NCBI GenBank assembly: GCA_964485515.1
Contig: CAZALT010000001.1
Location: 1-64,000 of the forward strand
Direction of reading: 5' to 3'
Length of the DNA: 64,000 nucleotides
Source: CAZALT01 sp964485515
GTDB lineage: Bacteria > Actinomycetota > Acidimicrobiia > Acidimicrobiales > Acidimicrobilacustridaceae
The position numbers and the translations under genes are program-made. Numbering within the stretch: the first letter of the stretch is position 1; each line of letters opens with the position of its first letter. Positions 9,156 through 16,722 of the stretch are shown piece after piece. The notes below the pieces were generated by a model. That model was not told the origin of the DNA, searched no databases, and saw nothing but the letters and a program-made list of their open reading frames with translations.

Positions 9156-9308
9156 ACGCTCCAGCTCGGTCTTGCTCATTCGAGAACGACCGGGGAGGTC
9201 CTTTCGCTTGGCTTCTTCGTAGAGATCCCGATAGCTCGGTCCTTCGTCCACGGGGTCCCGGCGTTCAGCGGTGGAAGCGGTCCAGGTTCGGCGGGTGGCG
9301 ACGGGCAT
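9141..9308 (-). CDS. Small Rho_N/SAP-like helical protein, 55 aa
   Basis: The C-terminal half (PSYRDLYEEAKRKDLPGRSRMSKTELERALGR) matches the helix-extended-loop-helix Rho termination factor N-terminal (SAP-like) domain: Y..LY.EAK...L.GRS.M.K.EL..AL. The first 20 residues are basic and probably disordered. Such mini-proteins are common in actinobacteria and may bind nucleic acid. ATG 9308 has a strong GAGGAGG ribosome site 5-6 nt upstream. Its stop lies inside a tandem repeat. Confidence 0.85.
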   Translation of the reverse strand: MPVATRRTWTASTAERRDPVDEGPSYRDLYEEAKRKDLPGRSRMSKTELERALGR

Positions 9309-9480
9309 CAGGTCCTCCTCGTCTAGGCGACACGCGGTCGTGTCGGGGAACGGGTTCGTCCCCCTGTACCCGCCTGTCGAGCCGGTCAGACCTCTCGTTT
9401 CGAGGTGGGCAGGCCGTGGAGCCGGTGACGATGCCGGTGAGGAGGAATGATCCACCGGTCGGCTGGGTAGGGTCGGCGCC
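9309..9480. other. 172-bp divergent intergenic region
   Basis: It lies between the divergent 55-residue gene and the STAS gene and holds GAGGAGG for the former and TAGGGT for the latter. Nothing else is recognised. Confidence 0.4.
9468..9480 (+). promoter_or_regulatory. -10 box TAGGGT, near-leaderless start of STAS gene
   Basis: TAGGGT at 9468-9473 ends 7 nt before ATG 9481, and there is no Shine-Dalgarno, so the transcript probably begins at or next to the start codon. Confidence 0.55.
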
Positions 9481-9810
9481 ATGACCGAGACGGCTGACCC
9501 CCTCTTGACGGTCGACGCGACGGCGGAGCCCGGCACGGTCGTGCTCACGCTTCGAGGTGAGCTCGATCCGCACACGGCGCCCATCTTCGACGACCACGTG
9601 CGGCGCGCGCTCGATGCCGGCGCCACGACCGTCATCGTCGACCTCGCGGCGTTGTCGTTCATCGACTCGTCGGGTCTCCGTTCAGTCATCGGGGCGCACA
9701 AGACGCTCGAGGAGCGAGGCGGCACCCTGGTGCTCCGCTCGCCTCGCTCCACCACCCAGCGCCTGCTCGACGTCACGGGTCTCACCGAGCTGCTGACGGT
9801 CGAGCCGTGA
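9481..9810 (+). CDS. STAS-domain anti-sigma factor antagonist (RsbV-like)
   Basis: A 109-residue single STAS domain. The hallmark phosphorylation loop is LSFIDSSGLRSVIGAHKTL, with the acceptor serine in IDSSG. In partner switching the unphosphorylated form binds the anti-sigma kinase and frees the sigma factor. It is first in a STAS/RsbW-like/sigma operon; its stop overlaps the next gene's GTG start by four bases. The SpoIIE phosphatase gene at 11953 is the natural candidate for dephosphorylating it. Confidence 0.93.
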   Translation: MTETADPLLTVDATAEPGTVVLTLRGELDPHTAPIFDDHVRRALDAGATTVIVDLAALSFIDSSGLRSVIGAHKTLEERGGTLVLRSPRSTTQRLLDVTGLTELLTVEP

Positions 9811-10244
9811 CCGTCGACGTCGATCTCTCCGAGCCCACCCTCGAGGCACGCGACGTCATCGTCGTGACCATCCCCGCCGATGCCCGGTTCTTGCGCATCG
9901 CCCGGCTCACCGCGGCTGCGCTGGCTTCCGATCTGGGGTTCTCCATCGACGAGATCGAAGACCTCCGCATCGCCGTCGACGAGTCCTGCGCCGCGATCAT
10001 CGGTGGGGCACCATCGGGCCAGACCCTCGATCTGCGCTACCTGCCGGCTCTCGACGGCAGGTCGGTGTCGGTCGAGGGCACGTGCACCGGCTCCGGCACC
10101 GACACCCGGGACGCCGTCGCCGTGCACCCGGTCGCAGCCGAGTTGCTCGACCTGACGACGACCTCGCACGCGTTCTGGACGCACGACGACGGTCGATCGT
10201 TCCGCTTCGAGAAGGTCGTGGAGGGTGACGGTGACCGCTCGTGA
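9807..10244 (+). CDS. RsbW-like anti-sigma regulatory factor with altered N-box
   Basis: A 145-residue GHKL-fold protein placed exactly where anti-sigma factor genes lie. The helix DEIEDLRIAVDESCAAII aligns with the RsbW N-box, but the Asn that holds Mg-ATP is an alanine here (SCAAII rather than ..NA), and the G boxes are not obvious. It may still bind the sigma factor while being a weak or inactive kinase. It starts at GTG 9807, coupled to the STAS gene, and overlaps the sigma gene. Confidence 0.82.
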   Translation: MTVDVDLSEPTLEARDVIVVTIPADARFLRIARLTAAALASDLGFSIDEIEDLRIAVDESCAAIIGGAPSGQTLDLRYLPALDGRSVSVEGTCTGSGTDTRDAVAVHPVAAELLDLTTTSHAFWTHDDGRSFRFEKVVEGDGDRS

Positions 10245-11019
10245 TGCCGGCGTCGGCTCGTCGGTCCACGACCTGACCGACCGGGAAGCCGTCACACGGG
10301 CGTTCCGCGAGCTCCGCTCGACCGGTGACATCGAGCTGCGCAACCGAATCGTCGAGTCGAACACCCGGTTGGCCGACTACCACGTCCGGCGCTTCGCGGG
10401 CCGGGGCATCCCCGACGACGATCTCCGCCAGATCGCGAACCTCGCCATCGTCAGCGCCGTCGACCGGTTCGACCCCGAGGTCGGCGTCGCCTTCTCGACC
10501 TTCGCCAACCGCACGATCGAGGGCGAGCTGAAGCGCTACCTCCGCGACCGCAGCTGGTCGGTGCGTCCGCCGCGTCGGGCCCAAGAGCTCCACCTCGAGA
10601 TCCGCAAGGCCGAGGAGGAGCTCACCCAGCTGCTCGGCCGTTCACCGACCGTGCCCGAGATCGCCGTCGAGGTGCGCGACTCCGAGGACCACGTGCTCGA
10701 AGCCATGGAAGCCGGTGCCGCCCACCATGCGGCGAGCATCGACCAGCCGGCCGGCGCAGACGATGGCGGGAGCACGGTGACCTTGGGGGATCGGCGGCTC
10801 GGCACGGTCGAACTGGGGTTCACCGAGGTCGATCAGCGCCTCATCGTCGAGGAGCTGCTCGCTGATCTCGACGAGCGGGAGCGCACCATCGTCGAGCTGC
10901 GCTTCTACGACCGCCTCTCCCAGGAGGAGATCGCGGACCGCCTCGGTGTCAGCCAGTCGTACCTGTCGCGTCTGCTCCGCCGCACCCTCGTCGAGATGCG
11001 CACCCGCATCACCGGTTGA
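10231..11019 (+). CDS. SigF/SigB-family RNA polymerase sigma factor
   Basis: A 262-residue group 3 sigma factor. Region 2 (ADYHVRRFAGRGIPDDDLRQIANLAIVSAVDRFDP...FSTFANRTIEGE, read in parts) binds core and the -10 element. Region 3 is near RPPRRAQEL...LGRSPTVPEIA, and region 4 has the -35 helix-turn-helix SQEEIADRLGVSQSYLSRLLRR. It is the likely output of the STAS/RsbW switch. GTG 10231 is chosen because GGAGG lies 6 nt upstream; GTG 10225 is two codons longer. It overlaps the anti-sigma gene by 14 bp and the convergent YihY gene by 11 bp. Confidence 0.93.
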   Translation: MTARDAGVGSSVHDLTDREAVTRAFRELRSTGDIELRNRIVESNTRLADYHVRRFAGRGIPDDDLRQIANLAIVSAVDRFDPEVGVAFSTFANRTIEGELKRYLRDRSWSVRPPRRAQELHLEIRKAEEELTQLLGRSPTVPEIAVEVRDSEDHVLEAMEAGAAHHAASIDQPAGADDGGSTVTLGDRRLGTVELGFTEVDQRLIVEELLADLDERERTIVELRFYDRLSQEEIADRLGVSQSYLSRLLRRTLVEMRTRITG

Positions 11020-11890
11020 TCGGGTCCGAGGACGGCGACTGGTCAAACAGGTCGACCGGCCACAGGCGCTTGGTCCGGACCACGTTGACCTCGCAGGCCA
11101 GCACGACCAGCCAGCCGAGCACGGTGAGCCACGCCAGCAGACCGAGCACCACAGCGAAGGTTCCGTAGGTGGTCGACGCCCCACGGATGCGAGCGTCGAC
11201 GAGCCACGTGCCGAAGAGCTGGAGCAGCACCCACCCCACCCCGATGAGCACGGCCCCCGGCAGGTGGGCGCGCCACGGGGGTCCGCCACCGCCGAGCACG
11301 ACCAGAGCGGTGAGAGCCACCACGCTCGCGAGCAGCAGGGTCGAGGTGATCGTGACGAGACGGGCGACGAGAGGGAGGTCGACGACGGCACCGGCCACGC
11401 CGATGACCATGACCAGACCGAGGGCGACACCGAAGACCGCGAGGAGGGCCAGGCTGCGCAGCTTGCGAGCGACGAAGCCCGTCTGTTGCGCCATCGGGGT
11501 CTCCCACACCCGCTGCACGATGTCCTGCACCGTGTCGAGAACTCCGAGGCCGGCCCACAGCGCGACCAGCGTTCCGACGAGGAGGATCCAGCCGCTGCCC
11601 GAGGTGGAGCCGATCTGGGCGAGGTCGTCGCCGACGACGGGGACCTGGTCCAGGGCGGTGTCGATCAGCTGCTCCTGGAGCTCTGGGTCGTCGGCCAGGA
11701 CGATCCTCGTGACGGTGACGAGCACGAGCAGGAGCGGGAACAGCGAGACGAAGCCGTAGTAGGCGAGAAGGGCGGCGAGCTGGCTGCCGCGGTCGATGGC
11801 GGTGTGTCGAGCCACCCCGATCAGGAATGCCACGGGACGGTTGGCGCGCTGTGCGGCGTCGATGCGGTGCTGCACGGACACCAGATCCAT
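11009..11890 (-). CDS. YihY/BrkB-family membrane protein
   Basis: A 293-residue protein with about six membrane helices and YihY-family features: DRGSQLAALLAYYGFVSLFPLLLVLV, the WETP motif, and GASTTYGTFAVVLGLLAWL near the C-terminus. Function in bacteria is unresolved (once annotated as RNase BN in error). ATG 11890 is preceded by GAGGAG, a good ribosome site. It is divergent from the SpoIIE gene. Confidence 0.92.
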   Translation of the reverse strand: MDLVSVQHRIDAAQRANRPVAFLIGVARHTAIDRGSQLAALLAYYGFVSLFPLLLVLVTVTRIVLADDPELQEQLIDTALDQVPVVGDDLAQIGSTSGSGWILLVGTLVALWAGLGVLDTVQDIVQRVWETPMAQQTGFVARKLRSLALLAVFGVALGLVMVIGVAGAVVDLPLVARLVTITSTLLLASVVALTALVVLGGGGPPWRAHLPGAVLIGVGWVLLQLFGTWLVDARIRGASTTYGTFAVVLGLLAWLTVLGWLVVLACEVNVVRTKRLWPVDLFDQSPSSDPINR

Positions 11891-11940
11891 CGGGGCTCCT
11901 CGCCGGGCGCCGACGACCCACGTCGTCGACCCGTCGCAGG

Positions 11941-11952
11941 TACCGTAACCAC
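11941..11952 (+). promoter_or_regulatory. Leaderless promoter -10 box TACCGT
   Basis: TACCGT at 11941-11946 is followed by 6 nt and GTG 11953. No ribosome-binding site is present. The same box and spacing occur at 44581 and, on the minus strand, 45914. Confidence 0.6.
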
Positions 11953-14622
11953 GTGGCTGGCTGGGCGTTCGTCGATCGGCGCGAGACCGTCGGGGTGGTC
12001 GCGTCGCTCGTCTTCGTCGTGGCGTCCTCGGTCCTCGCCGCGTTGGCACCCGATCGGGTCGTCCCCAACCTGATCGTGGTCGTCGGGCCCCTCGTCGCCT
12101 GCACGGTGAGCCGACCCAACTGGACCGCGGTGGTATCCGTGGTCTCGATGTCGTGCGGGTCGGTGCTCATCGCCCGGGACGACCTCGATCCCGTCGGCGT
12201 CGTCTCGCGCCTGTCACTCGTCGCGGTGATCAGCATCCTGGCCGTGTGGCTCGCCCAGGAGCGGGTCCGCCGCGAGGAGGCTGCGGCGCGCAGTGCGGCA
12301 CGAGGCCAGTTCGTGGACCTCGCCGAGGCGAGCGCGGACCTCATCGGCATGTTCTCCGCCGACGGCACGACCAGGTACCTCAACCCGTCCGGTCTCGCCA
12401 TGGTCGGGTTGGCGAGCCTGGACGACCTCGAGGCGGTCGAACCGCTCGACGTCATCGCTCCAGAGCACCAGGAGTCGCTCGCGTCGGTGGCCGCCGCGCT
12501 CGACCGTGACGGCCAGTGGTTGGGCGAGATCCAGCTCCGTCGGGTCGATGACGGCTCGCCGTTCGAGGTCGAGATGCTGACCTTCGAGCTGTCCCGCGGA
12601 CCCCAACCGCTCATCGCGGTGGTGTGCCGCGACATCAGCGACCGCAAGCAGAGCGCCTCGGCCCTCGAGATGAGCGAGCTGCGCTACCGGACGCTGGTCG
12701 AGGCGACGAGCGCGGTCACCTGGACGACGGATCCTGACGGGCGTTTCACCGACCCCCAGCCGTCGTGGGGCGCCTTCACCGGCCAGGGCGACCGCACCTA
12801 CGAGGGCTTCGGCTGGTCCGACGCCATGCACCCGGACGACCTCGACATGGTCTGGACACGCTGGACCGAGTCCGTCGCGAGCCGTTCGTTCTACGTGTGC
12901 GAGCCCCGCCTGTGGCACGAACCGACCCAGACGTACCGACGTGTCCTCATCACCGGTGCGCCGGTGCTGGGCGACGATGGCGGACTGCGGAGCTGGTTCG
13001 GTGCCGTCCTCGACATCGACGACCGGCGTCAGGCCGAGCAACGGGCGGCCGAAGCGGCGCACCGGTTGAACCTCGTCATGCAGACCGCACCGGTGGGCAT
13101 CGCCTTCTTCGGTCCCGACCTGCGCTACCTCGTCCTCAACGAGCGCTTCGCCGAGCTCGACGGCGTCGCGCTCGACGCGCACATCGGATGTTCGATCACC
13201 GATGTCACGCCCGAGGTGGCCCCGTTCCTCTACCCGTTGATCCTCAAGGTGTACGACAGCGGACTGCCCCTGGTCGACGTCGAGATCGAGGTCGACCTGC
13301 TCAAGGGGAGCAGAGCGCCGGACATCTGGCTGCTCAACGTGGTTCCCGTCGAGGACGTCGACGGCGGCCGGGTGGGCGTCGGCTTGACGGTGATCGACGT
13401 CACCGACCGCCACCGGCGCGAGCGAGAGCTCCGGGCCGCGTTCGACGAGCGCGACCACATCGCCCGGGCGTTGCAGAACGCCCTGCTCCCTCCGGAGCTG
13501 CCCACCATCGCCGGCATCGAGGTTGCCGCCCAGTACCTCCCGTCGGGTGAGGGCGCTGAGGTGGGGGGCGACTTCTACGACCTCATCGAAGACGGCCAGG
13601 GACGCTGGCACATCGTCATCGGCGACGTGTGCGGCAAGGGCCCCGATGCGGCGGCGCTCACCGGGTTGGCCCGCCACACGTTGCGGGCCGCGGCGATCGG
13701 CCGGGGCGAGCCGGTCGAGCTGGTCCGGCTGGTCAACGAGGCACTTCGGCGCGAGAGCACCGACCGGTTCCTCACCCTGGTCGACCTGCTCATCGACCTC
13801 TCGGGGGAGACGCCCACGATCACGACGGTGCTCGCCGGTCATCCACCGCCGCTGCTCCTCCGAAACGGCGAGGTCCGTGAGCTGGGCGAGTACGGGGCCC
13901 TGCTTGGCGTGTTCGACCAGGTTCGGTTGTCGCCGACCACCGACGAGCTGGCGCCGGGCGACATCGTGGTGGCCTACACGGACGGTCTCATCGAGCACCA
14001 GGGTCCGACTCCCTTCGGTGAGGCCGAGCTGCGCGGGTTGCTCGAGTCGTGCGCCGACCTCGACGGCGACGCGACCGCGGCGCGGATCACCAGGCGGGTC
14101 GAGGAGCTCCGTGCGGTCGAGGCGAGCGGGGACGACGTCGCGTTCCTCGTGCTCGCCGTGCCACGGCTCGATGCCGATTCGTCGCACGGCGGTTCTCGTC
14201 GGGACACCGACGGGGAAGATCCGCGAGCGATGGTGCGAGGTGCGCAGTTCCCCCCGGATACGAGAAGTCCTCGGTCGGCACGGTCGTTCATCGAGGACGT
14301 CCTGCGCTCGTGGTCCTGCGTCGACGACGTCGAGGTGGCGCAGTTGCTCGTGAGCGAGCTCGTCGGCAACGCCGTCCAGCACGCCAGCAGCCCTGCGGTG
14401 GTCACCGCATCGCTGTCGGGCGGGCGGATTCGGGTGGCGGTTGCCGATGAGGATCCGTCCCCGCCCATCGAGCGCAAGGGTGGCCCGCTGGCACCGAACG
14501 GCAGAGGGCTGTTGATCCTCGACCGCCTGGCCGATGCCTGGGGGATCGAGGAACCGGCCGACGGGCCGGGCAAGGTGGTGTGGTTCGAGCTCGAGCGCAC
14601 CAGGATCGATGCCGAGCAATGA
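11953..14622 (+). CDS. Membrane PAS-PAS-PAS-SpoIIE phosphatase-HATPase fusion
   Basis: An 889-residue sensor. Order: about four membrane helices (13-105), PAS domains (about 118-235, 240-365, 370-495), a PP2C-type SpoIIE phosphatase (about 496-736) with metal-binding GGDFYDLI, GDVCGKGPDAAALTG, YTDGLIEHQG and DDVAFLVLAV, and a C-terminal RsbW-like HATPase (770-886) with intact N-box ELVGNAVQHA, G1 VADEDPSPP and G2 PNGRGLLI. It likely senses a signal through PAS, dephosphorylates a STAS antagonist such as the 9481 product, and may rephosphorylate it. GTG 11953 has a leaderless promoter. Confidence 0.93.
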   Translation: MAGWAFVDRRETVGVVASLVFVVASSVLAALAPDRVVPNLIVVVGPLVACTVSRPNWTAVVSVVSMSCGSVLIARDDLDPVGVVSRLSLVAVISILAVWLAQERVRREEAAARSAARGQFVDLAEASADLIGMFSADGTTRYLNPSGLAMVGLASLDDLEAVEPLDVIAPEHQESLASVAAALDRDGQWLGEIQLRRVDDGSPFEVEMLTFELSRGPQPLIAVVCRDISDRKQSASALEMSELRYRTLVEATSAVTWTTDPDGRFTDPQPSWGAFTGQGDRTYEGFGWSDAMHPDDLDMVWTRWTESVASRSFYVCEPRLWHEPTQTYRRVLITGAPVLGDDGGLRSWFGAVLDIDDRRQAEQRAAEAAHRLNLVMQTAPVGIAFFGPDLRYLVLNERFAELDGVALDAHIGCSITDVTPEVAPFLYPLILKVYDSGLPLVDVEIEVDLLKGSRAPDIWLLNVVPVEDVDGGRVGVGLTVIDVTDRHRRERELRAAFDERDHIARALQNALLPPELPTIAGIEVAAQYLPSGEGAEVGGDFYDLIEDGQGRWHIVIGDVCGKGPDAAALTGLARHTLRAAAIGRGEPVELVRLVNEALRRESTDRFLTLVDLLIDLSGETPTITTVLAGHPPPLLLRNGEVRELGEYGALLGVFDQVRLSPTTDELAPGDIVVAYTDGLIEHQGPTPFGEAELRGLLESCADLDGDATAARITRRVEELRAVEASGDDVAFLVLAVPRLDADSSHGGSRRDTDGEDPRAMVRGAQFPPDTRSPRSARSFIEDVLRSWSCVDDVEVAQLLVSELVGNAVQHASSPAVVTASLSGGRIRVAVADEDPSPPIERKGGPLAPNGRGLLILDRLADAWGIEEPADGPGKVVWFELERTRIDAEQ

Positions 14623-14632
14623 CGCCCAAGCC

Positions 14633-14699
14633 GAGCTGAAGGCAGAGGGGAGCTGAAGGCAGCGGGAGATCTGGGCAGAAGAGGATCTGGGCAGAAGGG
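14633..14699. repeat. Two adjacent tandem duplications after a stop codon
   Basis: The 17-bp unit GAGCTGAAGGCAGAGGG (14633-14649) is repeated with one change at 14650. Then the 16-bp unit GATCTGGGCAGAAGAG (14668-14683) is repeated with one change at 14684-14699. They begin 10 bp after the SpoIIE stop. Confidence 0.9.
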
Positions 14700-14755
14700 G
14701 AGGGATCACGTCGTGGCGTGCGGGCCGGGTGCGGGACCGCCCGAGCGAAGCGCTA

Positions 14756-14774
14756 ATCTGACGGGGCGTCAGAT
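14756..14774. promoter_or_regulatory. Perfect palindromic operator upstream of amidohydrolase gene
   Basis: ATCTGACG-GGG-CGTCAGAT is an 8-bp perfect inverted repeat with a 3-bp spacer. It overlaps the -10-like TAATCT (14754-14759) and lies 73 bp before ATG 14847. This is the expected form of a dimeric repressor site, TetR-like for example. No regulator gene is adjacent. Confidence 0.75.
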
Positions 14775-14846
14775 CGATCGCGTCGCGATCGACCGCGATC
14801 GACCCTGAGCCGCATCTCCCGATGCACGACGTCACTTGGAGGACAC

Positions 14847-16568
14847 ATGCTGGACGAGCTGATCAAGGGCGCCACCATCATCGACGGCACCGGAGCGCCG
14901 GGTTTCGTCGGCGACGTCGGGATCCGCGACGGACGCATCGTGGCGGTCGGTCAGGTCGATGAGGAAGCGGCCTCGGTCTTCGACGCGACCGGACTCGTGC
15001 TCACGCCGGGCTTCATCGATCCGCACACGCACTACGACGCCCAGATCTTCTGGGACCCGGCCGCGTCGCCGTCCAACATCCACGGCGTGACGACGATCGT
15101 TGGCGGCAACTGCGGGTTCACGCTGGCGCCCCTGCACGCCAAGGACGCCGACTACACCCGCCAGATGATGGCCAAGGTCGAGGGCATGGACCTCGCCGCG
15201 CTGGAAGCCGGCGTCCCGTGGAACTGGGAGAGCTTCGGGGAGTACCTCGACCGGCTCGAGGGCAACGTCGGGGTCAACGCCGCCTTCCTCGTGGGGCACT
15301 GCGCGCTGCGGCGCTACGTCATGGGCGAGGAGTCGGTGGGCAGCGATGCGAGCGCCGAGCAGATCGCCGAGATGCAGCGAGTGCTGGCCGAGTCGATCGA
15401 CTCGGGTGGTCTCGGCTTCTCGACCACGCTCAGCCGGACCCACTCCGACGGCGACGGCTCACCGGTCCCGTCACGCTGGTCGAACAAGGAGGAGCTGCTC
15501 GCCCTGTGCGCGGTCGTCGAGCGGTTCCCCGGCACGACGCTCGAAGCCATGACCGACGGGTGCCTCGACCGGTTCAGCGACGAGGAGATCGACCTGTTCG
15601 CCGACATGTCGGCCACGGCCAAGCGGCCGCTCAACTGGAACGTGCTGACGGTCGACTCGGCTGAACCGGGCCGGATCCCGCGCCAGCTCGGCGCCGCTGA
15701 CGTGGCCGCCGACCGCGGCGGACGCATCGTGGCGCTCACGCTGCCCGTGCAGGTCCCGATGAACATGAGCTTCCGCAACTTCTGCGGCCTGTTCCTCATC
15801 CCGGGCTGGGACGAGGTGCTGGGGCTGCCGATCCCGGAGCGGATGGACAAGCTCCAGGATCCGGCCGTGCAGGCCCGCATGCTCGAGCAGGCCGCCGCGC
15901 CCGAAGCCGGTGTGTTCAAGCGGTTGGCCGACTTCGACAACTACATCATCGGCGACACCTACGCCCCCGAGAACGAGGGCTTCAACGGACGGAAGGTGTC
16001 CGAGATCGCCGCCGAGCAGGGCAAGGGCTCGTTCGCCGCCCTCGTCGACATCTTGGTGACCGACGAGCTGCGCACGGTGCTGTGGCCCATCCCGCCCGAT
16101 GGCGACGACGCCTCGTGGCAGCTGCGCAAGGAGGTGTGGGCCGACGATCGGGCCATGATCGGCGGCTCCGACGCCGGAGCTCACCTCGATCGCATGTCGG
16201 GGGCCCCGTTCCCGACCCGCTTCCTGGCCGACTGCCTGCGCGGCCGCAAGCTGGTGCCGGTCGAGCGGGCCGTGCAGCTCATGACCCAGGTGCCGGCGAA
16301 CCTGTTCGGCTTCAAGGACCGCGGCCTGATCGCCGAAGGCAACTTCGCGGACATCTTGGTGTTCGACCCCGAGACGGTCGGCGCCGGCATGGCCACGCTG
16401 GTCAACGACCTCCCGGCCGATGCGCCGCGCCTCACCGCCGAGGCCCACGGCGTGGTGCGGGTGCTGGTCAACGGCGTCGAGACGGTGCGCGACAACCTGG
16501 CCACGGGAGCGCTCCCGGGCACGGTGCTGCGGTCAGGGCGCGACACCAACACCGTCGCCACCAGCTGA
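14847..16568 (+). CDS. D-aminoacylase-type amidohydrolase
   Basis: A 573-residue metal-dependent amidohydrolase of the N-acyl-D-amino-acid deacylase group. It shows PGFIDPHTHYDAQIFWDP (HxH metal ligands near residue 58), the family's GGNCGFTLAPL, and IGGSDAGAHLDRMSG (catalytic Asp near 443). The real substrate is often not a D-amino acid in actinobacteria, so it is left open. ATG 14847 is supported by GGAGG 7 nt upstream. A palindromic operator upstream suggests repressor control. The 3' end carries a 30-bp duplication and a strong hairpin. Confidence 0.9.
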   Translation: MLDELIKGATIIDGTGAPGFVGDVGIRDGRIVAVGQVDEEAASVFDATGLVLTPGFIDPHTHYDAQIFWDPAASPSNIHGVTTIVGGNCGFTLAPLHAKDADYTRQMMAKVEGMDLAALEAGVPWNWESFGEYLDRLEGNVGVNAAFLVGHCALRRYVMGEESVGSDASAEQIAEMQRVLAESIDSGGLGFSTTLSRTHSDGDGSPVPSRWSNKEELLALCAVVERFPGTTLEAMTDGCLDRFSDEEIDLFADMSATAKRPLNWNVLTVDSAEPGRIPRQLGAADVAADRGGRIVALTLPVQVPMNMSFRNFCGLFLIPGWDEVLGLPIPERMDKLQDPAVQARMLEQAAAPEAGVFKRLADFDNYIIGDTYAPENEGFNGRKVSEIAAEQGKGSFAALVDILVTDELRTVLWPIPPDGDDASWQLRKEVWADDRAMIGGSDAGAHLDRMSGAPFPTRFLADCLRGRKLVPVERAVQLMTQVPANLFGFKDRGLIAEGNFADILVFDPETVGAGMATLVNDLPADAPRLTAEAHGVVRVLVNGVETVRDNLATGALPGTVLRSGRDTNTVATS

Positions 16569-16613
16569 CCAACAACTGCAGACCAGCTGACCAGCTGACC
16601 AACAATGGCAGAC
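16561..16613. repeat. 30-bp direct repeat beginning at a stop codon
   Basis: The 23-bp block at 16561-16583 (begins CCAGCTGACCAACAA and includes the amidohydrolase TGA) recurs at 16591-16613 with two changes. Confidence 0.9.
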
Positions 16614-16629
16614 GAACTACTCCGAAATT

Positions 16630-16666
16630 GCGTTCCTCGCCGTCGCTGAGCGACGGCGAGGAACGC
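16630..16666. terminator. Perfect 17-bp stem hairpin between convergent genes
   Basis: Arms 16630-16646 and 16650-16666 pair perfectly around a TGA loop. There is no U tract, as is usual in high-GC actinobacteria. It separates the convergent amidohydrolase and arylsulfatase genes, so it may stop transcription both ways. Its left flank (CGAAATTGCGT) and loop region resemble the tandem hairpins at 50744-50867. Confidence 0.75.
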
Positions 16667-16722
16667 CAGAACAGGGGTGGGGGGTGCCGTCCGCGCGTGG
16701 GAGCGCGCGCTGGGCGTTCGGC

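Larger units (their letters stand above)
14623..14846. other. 224-bp intergenic region: repeats, then operator-controlled promoter
   Basis: The first part holds tandem repeats after the SpoIIE stop. The second part holds a TAATCT -10-like box (14754-14759), the perfect palindrome at 14756-14774, and GGAGG before ATG 14847. Confidence 0.7.

Noticed and set aside
12214..14835. An 873-codon minus-strand frame over the SpoIIE gene
   Set aside because: The plus strand encodes clear PAS, SpoIIE and HATPase motifs; the antisense frame has none.
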